The notes beneath the pieces were generated by a model, which was given only the letters and a program-made list of their open reading frames with translations, was not told where the DNA came from and made no database searches. Below are positions 26,218 through 34,267 of a stretch of 62,691 nucleotides of DNA, one piece after another (within the stretch, counting starts at the first letter, position 1; each line of letters begins with the position of its first letter). Source of the stretch: Zhongshania marina (GTDB taxonomy: Bacteria; Pseudomonadota; Gammaproteobacteria; Pseudomonadales; Spongiibacteraceae); assembly GCF_002915595.1 (NCBI RefSeq), contig NZ_PQGG01000033.1:1-62691 (forward strand), read 5' to 3'. The translations under genes and the position numbers were made by a program.

Positions 26218-26640
26218 ATGACTGATACAAATGCTTTAGAAAAGACGGTAGGCCCCACACCCGAGCTAGATGAACTGAATAGTTTTTTCTGGAGCTCCGG
26301 CGCCGACGGCCAACTGCGTATGCAATACTGCGAAGACTGCCAGTATTGGCAGCATCCCCCCAGTGTCTGCTGCCGTAAATGCTTAGGTGAGGAAATTACC
26401 GCCAAACCCATGTCTGGCACTGGCACGGTGGCGGCAATTACCGTAAACCGCATGCCGTGGATGCCAGGTTTAAAGATTCCCTATCTTCTGGTGATTATTG
26501 AATTGGATGAACAAGCAGGCTTGCGTTTAACGTCGGCAATGCCTAACGCCGAGCCAGGCAGTGTCAGCATCGGTGATCGGGTGAAGGTATTTTTTGAGCA
26601 GCGTGAAGATGTTTGGATGCCATTTTTTGAGTTGCAATAG
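26218..26640 (+). CDS. DUF35 zinc-ribbon/OB-fold partner protein
   Basis: 140 residues with an N-terminal zinc ribbon (C38, C41, C51/C52, C55 in YCEDCQYWQ and CCRKC) and a DUF35 OB-fold (SGTGTVAAITVNR, then GDRVKVFFEQ). It is the expected partner of the thiolase-fold protein at 24938. In Ltp2-ChsH2 complexes the DUF35 domain is needed for retro-aldol activity. Unlike the 9654 homologue, all four zinc ligands are present. It ends the plus-strand block and is followed by a hairpin. Confidence 0.88.
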   Translation: MTDTNALEKTVGPTPELDELNSFFWSSGADGQLRMQYCEDCQYWQHPPSVCCRKCLGEEITAKPMSGTGTVAAITVNRMPWMPGLKIPYLLVIIELDEQAGLRLTSAMPNAEPGSVSIGDRVKVFFEQREDVWMPFFELQ

Positions 26641-26661
26641 CCGTCGTGCTTCTTTTAAAAA

Positions 26662-26691
26662 ACGCTGATATTCTCGTGAAAATATCAGCGT
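26662..26691. terminator. Rho-independent terminator between convergent units
   Basis: ACGCTGATATT (26662-26672) pairs with AATATCAGCGT (26681-26691), leaving an 8-base loop. On the minus strand the stem is followed by a T-run (TTTTTTAAAA), so it mainly ends the acyltransferase operon. It may also stop the plus-strand DUF35 transcript. Confidence 0.85.
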
Positions 26692-26698
26692 CATCTAT

Positions 26699-28135
26699 TT
26701 AGTTTTTTGGCCAGTCAGTAAGGGTGTCGATATATAATTGGCGCACCTCGCTTATATTGTGTTCTAAATTTTTCAGTGTCCAGTTTTTTATAGAAATAGG
26801 CGGCAGTACAGCAACGTCAACGGTGCCTGGACTCATTACTGCTGCGTCTCGAGCGGCGATCATTTCGGCGTTACGAAATACAATAGGCACAATTGGAATA
26901 CCTGCTGCCATTGCCATGCGAAAAGCGCCTTTTTTAAAATCGCCAACTAGTTCTGTGTCCACCCGATTTCCCTCTGGGGCTAGGCAGATTGAAATACCTT
27001 TACGGGCCAGCTCTTCAATTGGTTTAAGCGCCTCTACCGAGCCTTTAGAGTCGGCGCGATCGATAAAGGCGACATCGGCGAGTTTGCCAATGGTGCCGGT
27101 GAGCCAGTGGTTTTCTAATTCTTTTTTACCGACGCCGGTAAAGTCTTTTTCAATCAGTTTGGCGGCCATAAAAGCGTCGTAGTTATTGCGGTGATTAAAG
27201 ATAAATACTGCGGGTCGCTGTGCCCAGAGATTCTCCTTGCCAATCACATTGAGTTTCACGCCGTTTATTTTAAACATGCGATCAATCCAGCGTGGTGAGG
27301 CGTAATTTAATATGGCACGCTTGTCGCGTTTAAGAAGGCCTAAGCCGACGCCAACAGCGGCGAAGGGCAACACGCTAATAACCCCAGCTGTTGAGCGCAA
27401 TGCGCCGTTATTATTACGGCTTACAAAGCGCTGAATCGGCCAGCCACGGGCGCGGGCAACCCGAGCTAAATTTTTCCCGGGGTTGGTGGGGCGGGGGTGG
27501 CCAACCAAATGCATTAGGGCTTCGTCTTCATTGCCATCGGCGTAGAAATAGCAGTCTTTAAGATTTATCTGTTGGCAATCAGCGAATTGCTGAGCTGCCT
27601 GTGCTTTTCCTTTCCCCCAGATCAAGGGCTTGCACAGTTCGCCATTGAGTTGTTCGCCGTTTAGCGCAAAACGATTACACAACACATTTTCAATGCCTAA
27701 GAAGCGTGCTACGGGTTCCACTTGATAGCAGGTTGCCGAGGATGATAAGACTATTGTGTGTCCTTGCTGTTGATGGGCTTTGATAATTTTTCGCATTTCT
27801 GGGTAGATCAAATTAATGATTTTTTTGTGAAAAAGTATTTCTCCCATCGCCATCAAGTCTTGGTGATTACGGCCTTTCCAGGCGTCTGCGCCAATCAGTA
27901 GTAAATCTTCAAAATCGGCTTTTCCCGTGGCAGCGTTAATGGCGGTGTTCACAGTTCGCAGAAATTCCTGTAGCGAAATATCCTTGCTTTTAAGACGCTG
28001 CTTACTAAGTTGCATCGCTGAAAAGCCGGCGATAATAGTACCGTCTAAATCAAAGAAGGCGCACACGGTGGGGCCAGTTGGGGATTTGTATATGCCCTGT
28101 AATATTGAATTTATATCTGATGTTAAGGGCTTCAT
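26699..28135 (-). CDS. HAD phosphatase-PlsC acyltransferase fusion
   Basis: A 478-residue two-domain protein. Residues about 20-230 are a HAD-IB phosphatase of the SerB-like group (FFDLDGT at residues 27-33, LSSSATCYQVEPVARFLG, YADGNEDEALM). Residues about 260-478 are a PlsC-type acyltransferase with the H-x4-D motif NHRNNYDAF and APEGNR. It likely acylates lysophosphatidate, and the HAD part may dephosphorylate an intermediate, giving lipid precursors. The start overlaps the WS/DGAT stop by four bases. Such fusions occur in TAG and phospholipid synthesis clusters. Which reaction dominates is unknown. Confidence 0.9.
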   Translation of the reverse strand: MKPLTSDINSILQGIYKSPTGPTVCAFFDLDGTIIAGFSAMQLSKQRLKSKDISLQEFLRTVNTAINAATGKADFEDLLLIGADAWKGRNHQDLMAMGEILFHKKIINLIYPEMRKIIKAHQQQGHTIVLSSSATCYQVEPVARFLGIENVLCNRFALNGEQLNGELCKPLIWGKGKAQAAQQFADCQQINLKDCYFYADGNEDEALMHLVGHPRPTNPGKNLARVARARGWPIQRFVSRNNNGALRSTAGVISVLPFAAVGVGLGLLKRDKRAILNYASPRWIDRMFKINGVKLNVIGKENLWAQRPAVFIFNHRNNYDAFMAAKLIEKDFTGVGKKELENHWLTGTIGKLADVAFIDRADSKGSVEALKPIEELARKGISICLAPEGNRVDTELVGDFKKGAFRMAMAAGIPIVPIVFRNAEMIAARDAAVMSPGTVDVAVLPPISIKNWTLKNLEHNISEVRQLYIDTLTDWPKN

Positions 28136-29655
28136 GCTTGGGTTCCTTTCACAGTGGCGGTGTCGAGTTTAGTGGCCTTTGTTCGTGCAACCGCTTTGCG
28201 CTGGGTAGCAGCTTTTACTGTACTTTTACGTGGGGTCTTAGCTCTACGTGTGGGTGCTTTACTGGCGTCGATTAGTTCATTAAATTCATCGTTCAGACAC
28301 CGCATTAGCAGTTCTGGGTTGGCGACTGCGGCAGTGTCGCAGTGGCTTCCTAAATAGCAGGCTCCGTCATGGGACATCATAACCAGCATAAGTGGAATTC
28401 CTGGTAGGGGACCAAAGGGATAAAGTTTGAGTATTTTACTACCGCCAATATAGGCTGTTTCGCGCAGGCCGGGGACGTTCGATGCTTGCACGTCGAGATG
28501 GCTGGCGAGGTCGCCAAGTTCATTCAGTGCGATAGTGGGTAAGTGCACCAGCAGCGGTGCGATGTGGTTCATAATATTGATGGCGGGTTCTGCAATGGCG
28601 CTGCTTACTTGATGTTGAATTTGGGCGATACGGCGTTTTGGATCGCATTCTGTTAATGGCAAATTGATCCGAGCGGCGGCAAAGTGATTGCCCCCATTTG
28701 CGTTATTTGCGCGGCGCAAGCTTACAGGCATGGCCAGCGGCAGTGCCTCGTGCTCGCAGTCTAGGGCGTTGTGATAGCGTTGCAGGCCGCCCGCGATGGC
28801 AGCAATATAAATGTCGTTCACACTGGCGTTGAAATGTTTTGCGCAGTGTTTGAGATCGTCTAATGGATATTCGAGTACATCGAGTTGGCGGTCTAGGCTA
28901 CGGCGCATTAGTAATGGCGACGGATGACAGTCGCTATTTGAGAGAATTCGTTGCGCTGATTCAAATTGCTGACGTAAGTTCTCAATGTATTTGGTTGGGT
29001 GTTGGAGCAAATCCTTGGTATGAGCCGTGCCGCTGCGAATGAGGCGATTAATCGCTGGCAAGGCATCTCCCAGGGCGCGGTTAAGCCCGCGCCGGCTCAA
29101 GGTTAGGCTATTTACATCTTCTGGTATGGGTTGGGGTAGCAGTTCGCGGTTTATTTGCTCGCGGCTACTATTAAATAGCAATTTTAAAAGCAGTAAGCCG
29201 CCCATCCCGTCAGAGACGGCATGATGCATTTTAATAATGAGTGCGGCTTTGGCGTTGCCATCGTTAATGCCTTCAATTAAGAATACTTCCCAAAGCGGGC
29301 GTTGGGTATCCATAGGGCTTTGTAGAATGTGGCTGGCGATATCTAGTATGTCGCGCAGCTGGCCGGGACTGGGGGCACTAATCCTCCTTAGGTGGAAGTC
29401 TAAATTAAAGTCAGGGTCGATTACCCAGCGCGCCGAACCTAGGCCAAGTGCTGGCAATACGACGTGTTGGCGCAGACGAATAAACTGTCTGCTGGCGTAT
29501 TCAAAGGTATCGCGCAGGGCGGCGAAATTTGGTACTTCGTCTAGAAGGGCGATAGATAGCATGGCGCTGCGGGTTTTTGCCGAGGCTTCGCCACGCAGCA
29601 TTAGTAGTTCAAGGGCGTCGACCTTGTCGTTAAATTGGCTATGATTTTCAGTCAT
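28132..29655 (-). CDS. Wax ester synthase/diacylglycerol acyltransferase (WS/DGAT)
   Basis: The start is taken at 29655 (MTENHSQFND), giving 507 residues. An upstream ATG would add 22 residues inside plsB. The catalytic motif HHAVSDG (HHxxxDG) and the C-terminal SNVPGLRE identify the WS/DGAT family. A basic Ala/Lys/Arg-rich tail (KAPTRRAKTPRKSTVKAATQ) is added at the C-terminus. The enzyme esterifies acyl-CoA to fatty alcohols or diacylglycerol, storing neutral lipid. The gene overlaps plsB by 8 bases at the start and the HAD-PlsC gene by 4 at the end, so all three are coupled. Confidence 0.93.
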   Translation of the reverse strand: MTENHSQFNDKVDALELLMLRGEASAKTRSAMLSIALLDEVPNFAALRDTFEYASRQFIRLRQHVVLPALGLGSARWVIDPDFNLDFHLRRISAPSPGQLRDILDIASHILQSPMDTQRPLWEVFLIEGINDGNAKAALIIKMHHAVSDGMGGLLLLKLLFNSSREQINRELLPQPIPEDVNSLTLSRRGLNRALGDALPAINRLIRSGTAHTKDLLQHPTKYIENLRQQFESAQRILSNSDCHPSPLLMRRSLDRQLDVLEYPLDDLKHCAKHFNASVNDIYIAAIAGGLQRYHNALDCEHEALPLAMPVSLRRANNANGGNHFAAARINLPLTECDPKRRIAQIQHQVSSAIAEPAINIMNHIAPLLVHLPTIALNELGDLASHLDVQASNVPGLRETAYIGGSKILKLYPFGPLPGIPLMLVMMSHDGACYLGSHCDTAAVANPELLMRCLNDEFNELIDASKAPTRRAKTPRKSTVKAATQRKAVARTKATKLDTATVKGTQA

Positions 29656-32005
29656 TGTGTTGGGCTCGATTAAAAAAACGGTAGTTGAATGTGCGGCGGG
29701 CAGATTCAAAACGCAGGTCACTGAGTTGTAAGAGCAGCTCTAGTTCGTTGATGAATGCGTGGCCTTGCGACGCTTGATAAACGCCGTCGTCACTTATAAC
29801 GCCACGATTTTCGGCGAGCTGTAACCCGGTTTTAAAGAGGTGTATTGACGCTGCTTCGGAGTGAATGATGCGCTTTTGCAATAAATATTGACGTGCAGCG
29901 CCAGCGCAAAATGAGAAGAATGAGTGGTCGGCAATAATGGGTTTGTCTGATTTTAATTGCAGGCAATTTGCGACGACCCAATAACTTTCTAGAAAGCTAC
30001 GCACTACACTGTCCGCGGTTATGGGTTTCATCGCATCGAGTAGCGTTGCTGTGCTAGTACTATTTTCTGAAATTGCATGTTCCCAATTGTCATTAATAAG
30101 ATGTAGACGATTAGTGAGTGACTTGCGAAATTGATTTTTTTCAAGAAAGAAGAAATCAAATTTGAGTAAATCACGAAGCTGATAAGCGGTATCCCAAAAG
30201 ACGGTTACGGCCTGATTGCTGTCTTTTTTTGACGCTGCAGCGGTTAATGCGAGCTCTGCAATAGCACTGTCTAGAAAGTGATGGATAACCCAATTACGGT
30301 AATAGGACGCAGCAACGTGGGCATCGCGATTAATGGTGTAGACCGATTCTGGACCTTCGGTTTCGGCGTGAATCAGGCCTTGGTTGATCAGCGCGTCGAG
30401 CTCGTCTTGAATGCCTTCGTCACAGAGCAGGCGTTTAGCACTGGCGGTCATGGGAGCACTGTTGAGTTCGGTGTAATGTACAAATTCGCGCAGCGCCATT
30501 TTTAGTTGCTCAAAGCTTAATGCTTGGCGGAAGGCGCTTAGCGCCGTCATGGTGATGAGTGAAATGGCTGTGATGGGGGTCGCCTGATTGATGCGCCATG
30601 ATATTTCGAACGCTAATTTTTGCAGGGCTAACTGGTATTCGCTATCGCTGAGTTGGCATGCTTCTTTTTGGCTGCCAAAATAACTGCTTAGAGACAGTGG
30701 TTGGCCAAAGCGTACATATATGCGCCCGAAGCGACCATGGGCTGATTTAAAATAATTAATCATCCATTTTAAATCTTCTTTTTTCTTTGCTATTCCCATT
30801 GCTTCTCCCGCATAGCCTTTAACCTCGTTGAGTTGGTCGTAGGTGGTGGAGGCGGGGATGAGCGCAATATCGTCACAACGACCATCGCGATAGGCGTCTA
30901 CAACGTATTTTAAAAGTCCGAGTTTGGGTGGGAGCGATTTGCCGGTGCGCGAGCGGGTGCCTTCGATGTACCACTGCAGGCTGAAACGTTTCTCTACCAT
31001 ATAGCCTAGGTATTCTTTTAATACCCAGCGGTAAACGGGGTCACTGCGAATATCTCGACGAATAAAGATAACGCCAGATCGGCGCATGATATAACCCATG
31101 GGCCAAAAGCTCATGTTAATACCACCCAAGGTGCTAGTGCGAGGTAAGTCAGCCTCGTGCAGTGCCACCGACATTACCCCGACATCCATATTGGAGCGGT
31201 GTGACGGAAGGATAATGGCAGACTTGCCGTTGACTGCTGCGCGTACGGTCTCGATTTGTTGGCAGTCTATGTCGAGTTGTTCGACATAGCCGCGTCGATA
31301 GAGAATGCGGCCCATGATTAAGTTGATATCTAAGCCCATCGGGGTAAACCCAGAAGCCAACTCCTTTAGCGCCTTATCTGCTAACAGTTCTGCCTGTTCA
31401 ATGGGAAGTTGTTTTTGTTCTGCAAGTTGACGCAGGCCCTCTTTAAAACGATTCGAGCTGCGGATTTCCTCGCGCACCAGTTTTGGCATTTTGTACTGGG
31501 GGCCTAGGTGTTGTGACGTTGCGCGCTCTAAGGCTAGGGTGGCACGCCGAACAACAAAGCGCGCAAATTCGCGCTCTACATTGTTACTGCTTTGGCTTTG
31601 CCAAATAGCGCGTAGCTCCGTCAATGTGGCTGGTTCGCCTTCTAGAACTTTAACCCGTTCTACTTGATATTTGGCTATGAGTATTTTGGCGTACTCCCTT
31701 GGCGATCGCGGATCGCCTAGCGTTATTATGTCGCGCAAATATACTTGCGGCTTGCCGTTGCGCGACTTAGGTTGCCACGCAATTCGCAGCGGACAGAGCA
31801 GAGGGTTATCCCCTTGGGCTAAACGCTTACGAAGTTGAGGTGTCGCGCGGCTTGTGTCTAGCTTTGGGTAGTCAATGTAGATGATTTCGCAGGTGGGTGC
31901 TTCGTGTTTACGATACCAATCCTCAATAATTTTGCGCTCTGTTTTGCCGCGTGTTTGCGCAATGAGTATACGGGGCTGCGATTTTTCGGTTTCTGCTGCA
32001 CTCAT
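29648..32005 (-). CDS. plsB: Glycerol-3-phosphate acyltransferase PlsB
   Basis: A 785-residue protein, close to E. coli PlsB length. The acyltransferase motifs are ILPSHRSNMDVGVMS (H-x4-D) and YIEGTRSRTGKSLPPKLG. It transfers an acyl chain to sn-1 of glycerol-3-phosphate, the first step of phospholipid and TAG synthesis, at the inner membrane. It is 28 bases downstream of the flavoenzyme gene and overlaps the WS/DGAT gene, forming an acyltransferase operon. It could be a second, storage-linked PlsB rather than the housekeeping copy, which is inference. Confidence 0.95.
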   Translation of the reverse strand: MSAAETEKSQPRILIAQTRGKTERKIIEDWYRKHEAPTCEIIYIDYPKLDTSRATPQLRKRLAQGDNPLLCPLRIAWQPKSRNGKPQVYLRDIITLGDPRSPREYAKILIAKYQVERVKVLEGEPATLTELRAIWQSQSSNNVEREFARFVVRRATLALERATSQHLGPQYKMPKLVREEIRSSNRFKEGLRQLAEQKQLPIEQAELLADKALKELASGFTPMGLDINLIMGRILYRRGYVEQLDIDCQQIETVRAAVNGKSAIILPSHRSNMDVGVMSVALHEADLPRTSTLGGINMSFWPMGYIMRRSGVIFIRRDIRSDPVYRWVLKEYLGYMVEKRFSLQWYIEGTRSRTGKSLPPKLGLLKYVVDAYRDGRCDDIALIPASTTYDQLNEVKGYAGEAMGIAKKKEDLKWMINYFKSAHGRFGRIYVRFGQPLSLSSYFGSQKEACQLSDSEYQLALQKLAFEISWRINQATPITAISLITMTALSAFRQALSFEQLKMALREFVHYTELNSAPMTASAKRLLCDEGIQDELDALINQGLIHAETEGPESVYTINRDAHVAASYYRNWVIHHFLDSAIAELALTAAASKKDSNQAVTVFWDTAYQLRDLLKFDFFFLEKNQFRKSLTNRLHLINDNWEHAISENSTSTATLLDAMKPITADSVVRSFLESYWVVANCLQLKSDKPIIADHSFFSFCAGAARQYLLQKRIIHSEAASIHLFKTGLQLAENRGVISDDGVYQASQGHAFINELELLLQLSDLRFESARRTFNYRFFNRAQHND

Positions 32006-32033
32006 CTTCTAATTCCCTTTGAAAATGCAATGG

Positions 32034-34046
32034 CTATGAGGCCACCACGTTGCTTGTGGCCCTGTTTCTGGCAGTTATAAAGTTGAGGGTTTGTTGATGA
32101 GCGTCGTCAACTGCATCGCCTATCCGCCCCATGGTGTTTGCGTCACCAATGAGTATTCTGTGGAATGTTTCGTTGACAAGCGTGTCGTAAAGCTCCTTGT
32201 CAGAGGTGCGGCCTTGCGCTAACACGCAGTAGGCGACTGCTCGGGTAATACGCTCCTCACCTAGTTGCAATTGAGCACTTCCGTTGGTGAATTCTTTGAG
32301 CTCACTGTGGCAGATTAGCTCTAACTGGGGTTTGCGTAACAAACGTTTTAATAAGTCGCCGCGATAAATCATCTCCGCTGAGCGCGCTAATTGTTGGCGA
32401 GCTGAGCGGCTTGATAAAATCACTCGATAGCCCATTTCAAGCAGGGTTTCACTGACTTCACAGCCAGTCTCGCCGCCTCCTAATACTAAAATCGGGCCCG
32501 CTTCTGGCGATGGAAGTGAGTGCTCGGGTAGGGTGTTAAGTAGTTCAAACGCGTCGCAGCTGTTGTGAGCGTCTAAACCTTTGAAAAGCTGACTTCGCGT
32601 GCGACTTCCGGTGGCAAACACAACAATGTCTGGCTTAATGGCTTTGATGCTATCAAATTCGAACGTGGCGTTTAATTTTACTGTTACGTTGCTGGTTTGC
32701 AGTTGGCGGATGAGGTATTGGCGATAGCGTTCGAGCTTGTCTTTAAAAGGGGGCGCAGCCGACACAATCAGACCGCCGCCGAGTTTGTTCTGGGTTTCAA
32801 GTAGTGTGGTGTCAGCCCCTGCGGCAGCCAAATTCAGCGCAGCATTTATGCCGGCGGGGCCACTGCCTAATACGATGGCGCGGCAGGCGCCCTGTAATTT
32901 AGGTATATCACTCCTTAATTCTCGGCCAGTCGTCGGGTTGTTGGCGCAGCGAATCGAGTTTTCTGCGAAGCCATTGGCGACACAAAAGTTGCATGAGGTA
33001 CAGGGGATAATGTTTTCGACGGAGCCTGCTTTTGCTTTATTCGCCCATTCGGGGTCGGCTAGTAAAGTACGTCCTAAGGCAATTAAATCAGCATCGCCAT
33101 CGCGCAGTGCTTGTTCAGCGGTATCGGGGTGGCGTATCTGGCCTACGGTGATAATAGGTACATTGCATACTTTTCTGAGGCGGCGAGAATAGGGTAGGCG
33201 CCAACCATCAGGTGCTGACATCGGGTCTAGCACCTTGTCAAAACTCTCTGGTCCAACACCGGTAGAAACATGAATTGCATCGATACCGGCGTCGACCAGT
33301 ATCGGGCATATGCGCTCCATATCTTCAATGGTAAGTCCTCCTCCACAAAATTCATCCGCAGATAAGCGATAAATGAGGGGGCGATTGCCAATGGCTTGAC
33401 GTACCCGATGGACTACTCTGCGCGGAAACTCAAGGCGTCCGGCTTCGTTCCCACCCCAAACATCGTTGCGTTTATTGCTGCGAGGGGACATAAATTGGGT
33501 GAGTAAATAGCCGTGAGCGCCGTGGAGCTCAACTGCTTGATAACCCGCTTTGATACCAAGTTCGGCACTGCGGCCAAAACACTCGATCATTGCCTCTATT
33601 TCGCTATGACTCATTTCTTTGCAGATGAGGTGTTCTGGATCTTTGCGCGAGTAAATATTGCTAGGCCCAATAGTGGTAGCGGTTTGCAGCAGGCTGCGCT
33701 TGGCAGCCGCGCCGCCGTGTTGGAGTTGCAGGCAGGCAACGCTACCGCATTCCTTTATAGCGCTGACTAGACGTCGGTGGCCGCGAATGTCTTTTTCACT
33801 CTCTAGTGCTAGCTGATTGGGTTCAGACTGGCCAGAGGCTCGTTCGACACAGCAGAATTCGACAATAATCATTCCAGTGCCACCCGCTGCTCGAGCTTTG
33901 TAGAATGCAATTTGAGCGTCGGTCACCTCTCCAGCGGAGCTGCCCAATTGGGTCGACATTGGTGGCATAACAATGCGGTTGGGCAGCTGCAGATTACGGA
34001 TACGTAAGGGTTTGAATAGGTTTGGGTAATTCAATGTGTGCTCCAA
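32034..34046 (-). CDS. Old-Yellow-Enzyme/Fe-S/FAD oxidoreductase (dienoyl-CoA reductase-like)
   Basis: 670 residues in the FadH/BaiCD/BaiH layout. An N-terminal FMN TIM barrel (PLRIRNLQLPNRIVMPPMST; GYQAVELHGAHGYLLTQF) leads into a [4Fe-4S] site with four cysteines in CTSCNFCVANGFAENSIRC. FAD- and NAD-binding Rossmann motifs follow (IVLGSGPAGINAALNLA; ILVLGGGETGCEVSETLLE). The family reduces 2,4-dienoyl-CoA esters or conjugated ketosteroids. It is divergent from a TonB receptor and leads the plsB operon on the minus strand. Whether it serves beta-oxidation of unsaturated acids or ring reduction is open. Confidence 0.9.
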   Translation of the reverse strand: MEHTLNYPNLFKPLRIRNLQLPNRIVMPPMSTQLGSSAGEVTDAQIAFYKARAAGGTGMIIVEFCCVERASGQSEPNQLALESEKDIRGHRRLVSAIKECGSVACLQLQHGGAAAKRSLLQTATTIGPSNIYSRKDPEHLICKEMSHSEIEAMIECFGRSAELGIKAGYQAVELHGAHGYLLTQFMSPRSNKRNDVWGGNEAGRLEFPRRVVHRVRQAIGNRPLIYRLSADEFCGGGLTIEDMERICPILVDAGIDAIHVSTGVGPESFDKVLDPMSAPDGWRLPYSRRLRKVCNVPIITVGQIRHPDTAEQALRDGDADLIALGRTLLADPEWANKAKAGSVENIIPCTSCNFCVANGFAENSIRCANNPTTGRELRSDIPKLQGACRAIVLGSGPAGINAALNLAAAGADTTLLETQNKLGGGLIVSAAPPFKDKLERYRQYLIRQLQTSNVTVKLNATFEFDSIKAIKPDIVVFATGSRTRSQLFKGLDAHNSCDAFELLNTLPEHSLPSPEAGPILVLGGGETGCEVSETLLEMGYRVILSSRSARQQLARSAEMIYRGDLLKRLLRKPQLELICHSELKEFTNGSAQLQLGEERITRAVAYCVLAQGRTSDKELYDTLVNETFHRILIGDANTMGRIGDAVDDAHQQTLNFITARNRATSNVVAS

Positions 34047-34214
34047 TTCTTATAATTAATATCTTGTTGTTAGTTTTTTTGGCATCATATTGTCGTCATT
34101 CATAAATCTGCTATCTGTGTGGATTTTGGGTACTTAATGTGGCGATTTTATTGGCGGTGACAAGTGATGAATCCCAAACATTGTTTTTTGTAGGATATAG
34201 TATTATCATAATAA

Positions 34215-34229
34215 CTGACGTATAGTAAG
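34215..34229. promoter_or_regulatory. Regulon operator copy f (TonB receptor 1)
   Basis: CTGAC-gtata-GTAAG lies 38 bases upstream of the receptor start, so near the transcription start, as expected for a repressor site. The same half-sites (CTGAC and GTAAG) recur in copy g. Confidence 0.55.
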
Positions 34230-34267
34230 TTTTAAACCGCTTAGACAACTAAAAGTAGGTAAATAAA

